Made by a program: the position numbers and the translations under genes
Source: Rhodobacteraceae bacterium F11138
GTDB lineage: Bacteria; Pseudomonadota; Alphaproteobacteria; Rhodobacterales; Rhodobacteraceae
Direction of reading: 5' to 3'
Assembly (NCBI GenBank): GCA_016521575.1
Contig: JAEKDP010000002.1
Coordinates: 286,098-350,097 of the forward strand
DNA length: 64,000 nt
Shown: positions 52,563-60,091 of the stretch, piece by piece
Numbering within the stretch: the first letter of the stretch is position 1
Layout: every line of letters begins with the position of its first letter
Notes under the pieces: model-generated
The model's input: only the letters and a program-made list of their open reading frames with translations
What the model was told of the DNA's origin: nothing
The model's database searches: none

Positions 52563-53045
52563 TTAAAGGTCAACCCGCCAGCTTTGTTCCACGAGATCGA
52601 CGCCGAAAGAACGCACGGGCCGGCTGTCCAGCAATTGCCAGCCGTTGCGCGCATAGAGCGCACAGGCGGCACGATGGCTTTCATGGGTCCACAGACGCAT
52701 ATCGAGATACCCCGCATCGCGCGCAAAGCCCATGCAGGTCCGCAGCATGCGCCAGCCCAGACCACAGCCGCGCGCTTCCGGAGTCAGCAGAAACAGGCGC
52801 AGCTTTGCGGTCGTGGGCCCCTGCCGCACGCAAAAGATACTGCCCAGCCGCTGTCCGTCCCGCCAGGCGATCCAGCCGCGTTCGCATTCTGGATCGTGCC
52901 GCGCGATGAAATCCGCCAGGATCCGGGCGACAAGCTGGCCAAAACTGTCGTCAAATCCTTCTTCGCGCGCATATGTCTGATCGTGCAGATCGACCAGCCA
53001 AGGCGCATCAGCGGCATCGAACCGGCGCAGGGAAATTTCTGTCAT
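52563..53045 (-). CDS. GNAT family N-acetyltransferase
   Basis: A 160-residue GNAT-fold acetyltransferase. The acetyl-CoA pyrophosphate loop is seen in LTPEARGCGLGWRMLRTCM, and the C-terminal part YLDMRLWTHESHRAACALYA and ARNGWQLLDS is typical. The start at ATG 53045 (MTEISLRRF) fits the family; an upstream ATG at 53090 would add an Ala/Gly-rich stretch. Substrate unknown. It lies next to tRNA-His and is divergent from the DUF6324-type gene. Confidence 0.85.
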   Translation of the reverse strand: MTEISLRRFDAADAPWLVDLHDQTYAREEGFDDSFGQLVARILADFIARHDPECERGWIAWRDGQRLGSIFCVRQGPTTAKLRLFLLTPEARGCGLGWRMLRTCMGFARDAGYLDMRLWTHESHRAACALYARNGWQLLDSRPVRSFGVDLVEQSWRVDL

Positions 53046-53123
53046 GGTCGCAACGCCTGGCAACTGTGCTTGATTCTCACCCCCTGCCAAGCTAGCAGAG
53101 TTCGGCAGTCACGGAGAGGCAAA

Positions 53124-53315
53124 ATGGGCATCAATACGGAACGCGACATCGAAGCCAATATGCAGATCGGCCCGACAGACGCGGGTATGGTGCGAATCTA
53201 TGTTGAATCCCAGGGCATCGAAGTACCGATGGATTTCGACCCCGAAGAAGCCGAGGAAATCGCCGAAGAACTGCGTGTCGCGGCAGCGCAGGCCCGGACC
53301 ATCGCGCAGAAATAA
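53124..53315 (+). CDS. DUF6324-type small acidic protein
   Basis: A 63-residue acidic protein (INTERDIEANMQIGPTDAGM, then IEVPMDFDPEEAEEIAEEL) that resembles the short DUF6324 family of Rhodobacterales. It has no signal peptide or membrane span and probably forms a helix at the C-terminus. ATG 53124 is preceded by GGAGAGG with nine-base spacing. Function unknown. Confidence 0.75.
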   Translation: MGINTERDIEANMQIGPTDAGMVRIYVESQGIEVPMDFDPEEAEEIAEELRVAAAQARTIAQK

Positions 53316-53334
53316 CCCGACGACAGCCAGGCCG

Positions 53335-53811
53335 CTATTCCGTCGGCACGGGCGGCAAACCAAAGGCGCTGGCCCCCGGGTCGCGCAAATCATGCAAACG
53401 ACGCGCCGCGTGGGTTGCGAATTTCCGGATCATCACCTTGCGGCGCGCTGCGGCCAGCTTGCTCTCTGGCGCCATGCGGAGGATCTCGGCGTCATAGGCG
53501 TCGGCGATCATCAGCCCGGTGCCCGCCGGCAGAAGATCGGTGGGAAAGTCCTGATCCACGGCCCAGAAATACCGATCGCACCACTCCAGATACCCCTGCC
53601 ATTTGCCATCTGTCAGAAAATCGGCCCGGCTGGATTTGCATTCCACCACCCAGATCTGGCCTTTCGGGCCCAGCCCCATGACATCGACCCGCAGACCGCG
53701 CGTCGGCACGAATTCTTCGACCGAAACAAATCCGTGCCCGCGCAACGCCCGACAGACGCCCCGCGCAAGGATCTGGCCGGGTCTGGCCATGTCTGGCAGC
53801 TTGTGTTCCAT
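53335..53811 (-). CDS. mmcB: MmcB family DNA repair protein
   Basis: A 158-residue protein of the MmcB family, an SOS-induced factor against mitomycin C damage in Caulobacter. A PD-(D/E)XK nuclease-like core is visible: RVDVMGLGPKGQIWVVECK with the Asp and Glu-x-Lys, followed by the helix KSSRADFLTDGKWQGYL. ATG 53811 is chosen over TTG 53817. A LexA site lies directly upstream, between -35 and -10 elements, and the predicted start of transcription falls at the ATG, so the mRNA may be leaderless. It has no downstream partner; the DUF6324 gene converges on it. Confidence 0.88.
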   Translation of the reverse strand: MEHKLPDMARPGQILARGVCRALRGHGFVSVEEFVPTRGLRVDVMGLGPKGQIWVVECKSSRADFLTDGKWQGYLEWCDRYFWAVDQDFPTDLLPAGTGLMIADAYDAEILRMAPESKLAAARRKVMIRKFATHAARRLHDLRDPGASAFGLPPVPTE

Positions 53812-53817
53812 GGACAA

Positions 53818-53846
53818 AATATGAACAATTCATGAACACCAATCAA
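53818..53846 (-). promoter_or_regulatory. LexA (SOS) box within the mmcB promoter
   Basis: On the minus strand TTGATT (53846-53841) and CATATT (53823-53818) are spaced by 17 bases and enclose GTTC-N7-GTTC (53837-53823), the alphaproteobacterial SOS operator. The predicted start of transcription, about seven bases after the -10, coincides with the ATG at 53811. LexA bound here would block the promoter. Confidence 0.75.
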
Positions 53847-53954
53847 CCCCGTTCAATAAACGGCACAGGAGTTTTGCGAACCTCTGGCGCGGCTGAGACG
53901 CGGTTGGGCCGGAAATCGGGGCTTGCAGTATTTCATCCGCCATACCCCTTGCCG

Positions 53955-54110
53955 GATCCGCCACCAGCCCCTATCTGGTGGCTGTGACGGGTTCTGCCCT
54001 GCTTGTGAACGGTAGCATTCCAGTGGCCTTAAGCAATTCCGAGGGAGCTGGCTCTGTCCGGACCCTGGTCCGGTTACCTGGCGCCCACCTGTATATACAG
54101 GTCCTCGGGA
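53955..54110 (+). ncRNA. ssrS: Probable 6S RNA
   Basis: The sequence between mmcB and the small membrane-protein gene has 6S RNA features in the right order. There is a 5' strand GGTGG that pairs with a 3' CCACC, an apical region ending in GTGGCCTTAAGC (compare GCCUUAA after the apical stem of E. coli 6S), a small hairpin CCGGACC-CT-GGTCCGG at 54058-54073 followed by GTTAC (as in the 3' side of the E. coli bubble), then the closing strand. 6S RNA mimics an open promoter and sequesters sigma-70 RNA polymerase. Ends are approximate. Strand assignment follows from the order of these elements. Confidence 0.6.
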
Positions 54111-54160
54111 ATCAAAACCACACGGCTGATTGGTGGTCCCGTCGCACCATCACGGCGCGT

Positions 54161-54472
54161 TCAGCGCCGGTTGCGGGCCTTGGACTCGACGTGAACCGGA
54201 ATGGGGCGCAGTTCGTGAACCGCAGGCGTGCCGCCGCGTCCTTGATCCGGCTTTTCGGCCAGGGCCATGACCGCCCAGGCGAATTGCACGCCGGCAAAGA
54301 CGATCCCATGCATGAACCACAGCAGGAACACCGCCAGCGGCCCGGCATCCGAATGGCTGACCAGCGCCCACAATCCCATCACGTTGAACCACAACAGCAT
54401 CGCGACAAAGGCCGCCGCGATGGCGAACCCGATGGCAATGTTACGGATATACATCTTGATCAGTTTGGGCAT
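54161..54472 (-). CDS. Small membrane protein of unknown function
   Basis: A 103-residue protein with two hydrophobic segments (IAIGFAIAAAFVAMLLWF and FLLWFMHGIVFAGVQFAWAV) joined by a short loop containing SHSDAGPL, and a basic C-terminal tail (ELRPIPVHVESKARNRR). It has the look of a conserved inner-membrane protein but I recognise no named family. ATG 54472 is used; GTG at 54490 would add six residues. It lies 88 bases downstream of nusB in the same orientation and converges on the probable 6S RNA. Confidence 0.7.
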   Translation of the reverse strand: MPKLIKMYIRNIAIGFAIAAAFVAMLLWFNVMGLWALVSHSDAGPLAVFLLWFMHGIVFAGVQFAWAVMALAEKPDQGRGGTPAVHELRPIPVHVESKARNRR

Positions 54473-54560
54473 GACGCACCTCCTGTACATCTAAATAGGC
54501 AGATGACCGGCCTGCGTCCATGACATGGATCGATTTTGCACCGATTTGCGGCAAAACGCG

Positions 54561-55043
54561 TCAGAATGCCTCGGGTTTGGCCTCGCGTGCCATATGATCC
54601 AGCACCGCGTTGACAAATTTCGGCTCTTTTCCATCGGGAAAGAACGCGCCGGCGATCTGGACGAATTCGACGATAACCACTTTGGGCGGTGTTTCGCTGC
54701 GCATCATTTCCGCGCCCGCCGCCCGGAACAGTGCCCGCAAAGTCGGATCAATGCGAGCAATCGGCCATTTCGCCACCAGGGCGCGATCGGTCATCTGGTC
54801 GACGGGGGCCTGATAATTCACCGCATTCTCGACCAGAGTGCGAAACAGGTCGATGTCGCCATCCATCATTTCGTCGCCTTCATAGACAGCGCCGAACCGA
54901 TGGTTCAGGAACTCGGCGATGACCTGTTCACTAGTCTGGGCGGTCTGTTCCATCTGGAACAGCGCCTGCACGGCATAAAGCCGCGCCGCCGATTTCATCT
55001 TGCGTTTCTGGTTGCCCGACAGGGCGGTGTTCTGCGTGCTCAT
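54561..55043 (-). CDS. nusB: Transcription antitermination factor NusB
   Basis: A 160-residue NusB. The helical fold is evident with KSAARLYAVQALFQMEQT at the N-terminus, and WPIARIDPTLRALFRAAGAE and VVIVEFVQIAGAFFPDG in the second half. It binds boxA RNA with NusE in rRNA antitermination. ATG 55043 overlaps the ribH stop (ATGA), the usual ribH-nusB coupling. Confidence 0.95.
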   Translation of the reverse strand: MSTQNTALSGNQKRKMKSAARLYAVQALFQMEQTAQTSEQVIAEFLNHRFGAVYEGDEMMDGDIDLFRTLVENAVNYQAPVDQMTDRALVAKWPIARIDPTLRALFRAAGAEMMRSETPPKVVIVEFVQIAGAFFPDGKEPKFVNAVLDHMAREAKPEAF

Positions 55044-55579
55044 GCGGTGGAGGATCCGTCGTTCTGATCAGCCAGAAGGATCGAATTGAACCCGATCCCC
55101 TTCTGTTGGCCGCCCCATTTACGGGCCAGCGCGATCAGATGCAAGGCCGCCGCGGCGGCACCGCCGCCCTTGTTCATCTGTGCCACATCGGCCCGCACCA
55201 CAGCCTGTTCGCGGTTCTCCACGGTCAGGATCGCGTTGCCGATGCACATTCCCTGCAGCCCCATCAGCTGAATCGCACGGCTGCTGTCATTGCAGACGGT
55301 ATCGTAATGCGTCGTTTCGCCCCGGATCACACAGCCAAGCGCCACATAGCCGTCAAAATTCGACGTGCGGTCGGCGATGGCGATCGCTGTCGGAACTTCC
55401 AGGGCGCCCGGCACTTCGGCCAGATCCCAGCTGCCGCCGGCGGCCTCTATCTCGGCCTTGGCCCCCCGGACCAGATCATCCGCAATGTCCCGATAGTACG
55501 GAGCAACCACGATCAGCAGCCTGACCGGTTTGTCAAACACCGGGCGCGGCAGGGTATAATGGGTTTCGGTTCCGGCCAT
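55040..55579 (-). CDS. ribH: 6,7-dimethyl-8-ribityllumazine synthase
   Basis: A 179-residue lumazine synthase, the penultimate enzyme of riboflavin synthesis. It condenses 5-amino-6-ribitylaminouracil with dihydroxybutanone phosphate. The active-site segments VPGALEVPTAIAIADR and GCVIRGETTHYDTVCND are intact, with the catalytic His in GETTHYD. The N-terminus is about 15 residues longer than average. It lies three bases after ribBA and overlaps nusB. Confidence 0.94.
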   Translation of the reverse strand: MAGTETHYTLPRPVFDKPVRLLIVVAPYYRDIADDLVRGAKAEIEAAGGSWDLAEVPGALEVPTAIAIADRTSNFDGYVALGCVIRGETTHYDTVCNDSSRAIQLMGLQGMCIGNAILTVENREQAVVRADVAQMNKGGGAAAAALHLIALARKWGGQQKGIGFNSILLADQNDGSSTA

Positions 55580-55582
55580 GTC

Positions 55583-56704
55583 TCAGTCCTCTGACAGAAT
55601 TGGGCGTGTCCCGGTGATGGACAGATCATAGGCATCCAGCCCGAGATAGCGGGTTTGCGGCGAGTCGGTCAGCAGGATCAGTTCGCGCACCCCCAGGCGG
55701 GACAGGATCTGCGCCCCAAGCCCGGTCTGCTTGATGGTGCGCGGTCCCTCGTCCTCGGTTGCATACAGGGCGTGGCGCGGTTCGCGGAACAGGCAGACGA
55801 TACCGCGCCCCTCTTGCGCGATCAGTTCCATGGCGCGCGGCAATTCGCGCGGCGATTTCGGCCCCAGGCCCAGCACATCCGACGCTTCGTGCAGGGCGTG
55901 GGTGCGCACCAGAACCGGGTCGGAGGTGGCGATATCGCCCTTGATCAGCGCCACATGTTCCACCCCGTGGGTCTGATCCGTGAATATCCGCATATCCCAG
56001 GCGCCACCGAATTCGGACTGCACCACCTGCCGAGAGGTTTCCACCACCAGGTTGTCATTCACGCTGCGATAGGCAATCAGATCCGAAATCGTGCCGATCT
56101 TCAGCCCGTGTTCGCGCGCAAATCCGATCAGGTCGGGCAGCCGGGCCATGGTGCCGTCGGGGTTCATGATCTCGCAAATCACCCCGGCCGGTTTCAGCCC
56201 GGCCAGCCGTGCAATGTCCACCGCCGCTTCGGTATGGCCCGCACGCACAAGCACGCCGCCCTTGCGTGCCCGAAGCGGGAAGATGTGCCCCGGCGTGGCC
56301 AGTTGCGCCATGGTGTTTTGTTCGTTGATCGCAACCGCAACCGTGTGCGCCCGGTCCGGCGCGGAAATCCCGGTGCTGACCCCTTCGCGCGCCTCTATGG
56401 ACACGGTGAACGGGGTTTCATGGCGGGACGAATTGTTGACCGCCATCATCGGCAGCCCCAGTTGATCGACCCGCTCGGAGGTCATTGGCAGACAGATCAG
56501 ACCACGCCCGTGGGTCGCCATGAAGTTGATCGCCTCGGCGGTGGCAAATTCCGCCGCCACGACCAGATCGCCTTCGTTTTCGCGATCCTCATGATCGACC
56601 AGGATGAACATCTGCCCCTTTCGGGCAGCGTCGATGATGTCCTTGATGGGCGAAATCGCAGCACGCAGGTCGTTCTCGACCGGGCCGGGGGTTGCAAAGC
56701 TCAT
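55583..56704 (-). CDS. ribB: RibBA-type protein: active DHBP synthase with degenerate GTP cyclohydrolase II domain
   Basis: A 373-residue two-domain protein. The N-terminal DHBP synthase (about residues 1-205) has all key motifs: [24 protein letters not shown] and [11 protein letters not shown], so it should make 3,4-dihydroxy-2-butanone 4-phosphate. The C-terminal domain aligns with GTP cyclohydrolase II, but the three zinc-binding cysteines are missing; the region reads [20 protein letters not shown] where the cysteines should be. GTP cyclohydrolase activity is therefore unlikely, and a separate ribA must exist elsewhere. ATG 56704 is chosen; the frame opens further upstream. Confidence 0.88.
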   Translation of the reverse strand: MSFATPGPVENDLRAAISPIKDIIDAARKGQMFILVDHEDRENEGDLVVAAEFATAEAINFMATHGRGLICLPMTSERVDQLGLPMMAVNNSSRHETPFTVSIEAREGVSTGISAPDRAHTVAVAINEQNTMAQLATPGHIFPLRARKGGVLVRAGHTEAAVDIARLAGLKPAGVICEIMNPDGTMARLPDLIGFAREHGLKIGTISDLIAYRSVNDNLVVETSRQVVQSEFGGAWDMRIFTDQTHGVEHVALIKGDIATSDPVLVRTHALHEASDVLGLGPKSPRELPRAMELIAQEGRGIVCLFREPRHALYATEDEGPRTIKQTGLGAQILSRLGVRELILLTDSPQTRYLGLDAYDLSITGTRPILSED

Positions 56705-56821
56705 GTGGCAGTCTTTCCGGTCATTGGGGAGTTGGGTGCCAGATACCCCACCCCGCCGTTGAATGCCAGTGCGCCCGCACGTCGGGCCGGCCAACTGGTC
56801 ATAGCCTCATCACGTCGGGAA
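56705..56821 (-). other. Short gap between ribE and ribBA without a recognisable FMN riboswitch
   Basis: This 117-base gap between ribE and ribBA holds no gene. I looked for the FMN (RFN) element motifs and did not find them, so flavin control is not obvious at this point. Confidence 0.4.
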
Positions 56822-57409
56822 TTATTCCGCTTCATTCAACCGCGCCACATAGCGGGCCAGGGTGTCGATCTCAAGATTGACCCGATCGCCAAGGCCGACA
56901 TCGCCCCAGGTGGTGACCTCTTTGGTGTGGGGAATGAAATTGATCCCGAACTCACATCCCTGGACCTGATTCACCGTCAGGGACGTCCCGTTCAGCGCCA
57001 CCGAGCCCTTGGGCGCGATGAACCTGGCGAGATCCTGTGGGGCACGCAGGGTCACGCGGGTGCTGTCGCCCTCATCCGCAATGGCGATGACCTCGGCGAC
57101 GCCATCCACATGACCCGATACGATATGCCCGCCCAGTTCGTCACCGACGCGCAACGCCCGTTCCAGGTTGACGCGTGTGCCGGGACCCCAGCTGCCCAGG
57201 TTGGTCTTGGCGACGGTTTCGGCGCTGACCTGCACATCGTACCAGCCATCGCCCAGGGCGATCACCGTCAGGCACACACCGTCGCTGGCAATAGAAGCCC
57301 CTATATCGATGCCGGACGTGTCATAGCCCGTGCCGATGCGCACCCGCAGATCGCCCTGCGGCTGTACATCCTGAACGCGGCCGATATCTGTGATGATCCC
57401 GGTGAACAT
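56822..57409 (-). CDS. ribE: Riboflavin synthase (alpha subunit)
   Basis: A 195-residue riboflavin synthase with its two homologous barrels (residues 1-95 and 96-190). The N-terminus FTGIITDIGRVQDVQ and the repeat motifs SIASDGVCLTVIAL and SVALNGTSLTVNQV are clear. It dismutates two lumazines to riboflavin. ATG 57409 begins the conserved MFTGI; an upstream start at 57430 would add seven residues. It heads ribE-ribBA-ribH-nusB and is divergent from kpsS. Confidence 0.94.
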   Translation of the reverse strand: MFTGIITDIGRVQDVQPQGDLRVRIGTGYDTSGIDIGASIASDGVCLTVIALGDGWYDVQVSAETVAKTNLGSWGPGTRVNLERALRVGDELGGHIVSGHVDGVAEVIAIADEGDSTRVTLRAPQDLARFIAPKGSVALNGTSLTVNQVQGCEFGINFIPHTKEVTTWGDVGLGDRVNLEIDTLARYVARLNEAE

Positions 57410-57571
57410 GGCCCTGCCCCTTTCCTGCAACTTGTCTGGACCGTGACGTAATCAGCGCGGCCCGCCGCAGCAAGCCCCCTGTTGGCCGCAAAGAGATTTA
57501 CACGGTCAGGATTTGCACAGACATTCATGCTAACACGGCCCGTACACCGCTGGCCGCAGCAAGGATGCAAC

Positions 57572-58909
57572 ATGACGCGCCAGATCCCGCCTCAGCGGAC
57601 ATTCCTGTTTCTGCAAGGACCGCACGGGCCGTTCTTTCAGATGCTGGGCCGTGCCTTGTGCGACGCCGGGAACCGTGTCTGGCGGGTCGGTTTCAATGCC
57701 GGCGACCGCGCGTTCTGGCCGGATGCGGACAGCTATGTCCCCTATTCCGGCCGGTTGACGGATTGGTCCAAGACGATCGATCGCCTGCTGCGCGATCTGA
57801 GCATCACCGATATCGCCCTTTACGGCGACACGCGCCCGATACATGCCGAGGCCATCGCCGCCGCCCGGCGACACGGGATCAGGATTCACGTTTTTGAAGA
57901 AGGCTATATGCGCCCCTATTGGGTCACATATGAACGCGACGGCGCGAACGGCCATTCACGCCTCATGAACATGTCTGTGCCGGACATGAAGACGGCCCTG
58001 GCCCGTTCCGGCATGGATACACCGATGCCTCCGGCCCATTGGGGCGACATGCGTCAACATATGTTCTATGGGGCGCTCTATCATTGGTTCGTGATGTTCC
58101 GAAACCACCGCTATCGGAACTTTCAGCCCCACCGCGCCCTGAATGTGCGTCAGGAATTCCGCCTGCATCTGCGCCGGCTGCTGTTGTTGCCTCTGCACGC
58201 GGCCGAACGCCGTATCGCCACCACGCGGATCCGGCGCGGCAGCTTTCCCTATCATCTGGTCCTGTTGCAGCTTGAGCACGACAGCAGTTTTCAGGCCCAT
58301 TCGCCCTTTGCCGACATGCCCGCCTTCCTGAATGAGATCGTGACCGGATTTTCCAGGGGCGCGCCGCGACATCATCATCTGGTATTCAAGGCCCATCCGC
58401 TGGAAGATGATCGTGCGCCCCTGCGGCGCACCCTGCGACAGCTGGCGCGGGCGCATGGCTTGCAGGGCCGGGTGCATTTCGTGCGGGGGGGCAAGCTTGC
58501 GCCGCTGCTTGACGGCGCGCGCTCGGCAGTGACCGTGAATTCCACCGCCGGGCAACAGGCCCTGTGGCGGGGGCTGCCGCTCAAGGTGTTCGGTCAGGCC
58601 GTCTATGCCAAACCCGAACTCGTTTCCCGGCAGGCTTTGCCGGAATTTTTCGCAAGCCCCAAGCGGCCCGACATGGACGCATACAGGACCTTTCGCCAGT
58701 TTCTGCTGCAAACCAGCCAGGTGCCAGGGGGGTATTATTCCCTGGGTGGACGACGGCAATTGTTGCGTCAGGTGCTGGACCTGATGCTTGCCGAACAGGG
58801 CCCCTATGCGGCCATGAGACCGCAAGCCGGGACGCCCGAACACCCCTTGCGCCTGGTACGCCAGGCCAACCGCCGAGAATCTCTGGCTTTTCATGAAAAT
58901 ACGGGATAA
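57572..58909 (+). CDS. kpsS: KpsS-like capsular polysaccharide export/Kdo-transferase protein
   Basis: A 445-residue protein of the KpsS family. The opening RTFLFLQGPHGPFFQMLGRA, the EEGYMRPYWVTYE motif and the later LVFKAHPLEDDRAPLR and VTVNSTAGQQALWRGLPLKV are characteristic. KpsS adds the first Kdo to the lipid anchor of group 2 capsules in the cytoplasm. ATG 57572 is used; the frame is open from 57482. It starts a plus-strand capsule cassette (kpsS, wza-like, kpsC) that lies inside the riboflavin region. Confidence 0.87.
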   Translation: MTRQIPPQRTFLFLQGPHGPFFQMLGRALCDAGNRVWRVGFNAGDRAFWPDADSYVPYSGRLTDWSKTIDRLLRDLSITDIALYGDTRPIHAEAIAAARRHGIRIHVFEEGYMRPYWVTYERDGANGHSRLMNMSVPDMKTALARSGMDTPMPPAHWGDMRQHMFYGALYHWFVMFRNHRYRNFQPHRALNVRQEFRLHLRRLLLLPLHAAERRIATTRIRRGSFPYHLVLLQLEHDSSFQAHSPFADMPAFLNEIVTGFSRGAPRHHHLVFKAHPLEDDRAPLRRTLRQLARAHGLQGRVHFVRGGKLAPLLDGARSAVTVNSTAGQQALWRGLPLKVFGQAVYAKPELVSRQALPEFFASPKRPDMDAYRTFRQFLLQTSQVPGGYYSLGGRRQLLRQVLDLMLAEQGPYAAMRPQAGTPEHPLRLVRQANRRESLAFHENTG

Positions 58910-58958
58910 TTAACTGTCAAGACCGCCGCCCAGAATGACAGGTCGAGGAGACAGAGCA

Positions 58959-60089
58959 GTGAAACCCGTTTCTTTACGGTGGATTAGACCGACGGCATGG
59001 ATTGCCGTTCTGGGACTGTCCGCCGCATGCAGCCTGCCGCAGGTCGGACCCAACAAGACCCAGATCGAGGCCGGATCGATCCAGCAACAGGGCAATGCCT
59101 TTGTGGTGCCCGTGAACGATCATGTGGCGCGCGCAGCGGCGGTGGTGCCGGCGCTTGGCTTTTCAAGCGACTTTTCCACCGCGCCCCAGCTGACTTCGGA
59201 TACCATACGGCCCGGCGATGTGCTGGGGCTGACGATCTGGGAAAATGTCGATGACGGCCTGTTGTCCGGCGAAACATCCAGTTCGACCATGCTGGAAGAA
59301 GTGCAGGTCGACAGTTCGGGCTTCATATTCGTCCCCTACGCCGGGCGTGTGCGCGCCGCGGGCAACACGCCCAATGAACTGCGCGAAATGATCACCCAGG
59401 AACTGCAGGATCAGACACCCGACCCGCAGGTTCAGGTGCGGCGTATCGCCGGGGACGGATCGACCGTGTCCCTGGTCGGCTCTGTCGGGGCGCAGGGCGT
59501 CTATCCGATCGAGCGCCCGACCCGGACGCTTTCGGCCATGCTGGCCAAGGCCGGCGGCGTCATCATCGAACCCGAGATCGCACAGGTCACGGTGATCCGT
59601 GGCACCCAGCGCGGCAAGATCTGGTTCCAGGATCTGTTTTCCAACCCGCGTCTTGATATTGCCCTGCGCGGGGGCGACAAGATTCTGGTAGAGGAAGACA
59701 CACGTTCCTTTACCGCCGTAGGCGCCACCAGCCAGCAGGCCCGCGTGCGCTTTGAATCCAAGGATCTGACCGCCATGGAGGCCATCGCCCAGGTTGGCGG
59801 TCTGATCTCGACCTCTTCGGACCCGACCGGCGTTTTCATCTACCGCAACGAGCGCGCCGACGTGGCGCAAGAGATCCTGGGCCGCAACGACCTGCAAGGC
59901 CCCCAGCGCATCGTCTATGTCCTGAATCTGAAGGAACCCAACGGCATGTTCGTTGCGCGCGAATTCATCATTCGCGATGACGACACGATCTATGTCACCG
60001 AAGCCCCCTATGCCCAGTGGACCAAATCGATTTCCCTGATCGCGGGCGGGCTGACACCGTTTGCCAATGTGGCCACGCTGACCCAATAG
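58959..60089 (+). CDS. Capsule polysaccharide export lipoprotein (Wza/KpsD-like)
   Basis: A 376-residue outer-membrane polysaccharide export protein. A lipoprotein signal ends in the lipobox LSAAC (Cys near residue 24). The PES domain is visible as TIRPGDVLGLTIWEN with YAGRVRAAGNTPNELREMI, followed by soluble SLBB-like segments (SLVGSVGAQGVYPIERP and FTAVGATSQQARVRF). It would form the periplasm-to-outside channel for capsule. The GTG start at 58959 is chosen because GGAG lies eight bases upstream. It ends two bases before kpsC. Confidence 0.87.
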   Translation: MKPVSLRWIRPTAWIAVLGLSAACSLPQVGPNKTQIEAGSIQQQGNAFVVPVNDHVARAAAVVPALGFSSDFSTAPQLTSDTIRPGDVLGLTIWENVDDGLLSGETSSSTMLEEVQVDSSGFIFVPYAGRVRAAGNTPNELREMITQELQDQTPDPQVQVRRIAGDGSTVSLVGSVGAQGVYPIERPTRTLSAMLAKAGGVIIEPEIAQVTVIRGTQRGKIWFQDLFSNPRLDIALRGGDKILVEEDTRSFTAVGATSQQARVRFESKDLTAMEAIAQVGGLISTSSDPTGVFIYRNERADVAQEILGRNDLQGPQRIVYVLNLKEPNGMFVAREFIIRDDDTIYVTEAPYAQWTKSISLIAGGLTPFANVATLTQ

Positions 60090-60091
60090 CC

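Noticed and set aside
54087-54102. ACCTGTATATACAGGT as an E. coli-type LexA box
   Set aside because: Spacing between CTGT and ACAG is four instead of eight, and this group uses GTTC-N7-GTTC, which is found properly in front of mmcB.
53978-54523. A 181-codon plus-strand frame covering the 6S region and the small membrane gene
   Set aside because: It crosses the structured RNA elements and runs antisense to a protein with two clear membrane spans; composition is not protein-like.
55655-57451. A 598-codon plus-strand frame across ribBA and ribE
   Set aside because: Spans two real genes on the other strand and their gap; composition is shadow-like and no domain is seen.
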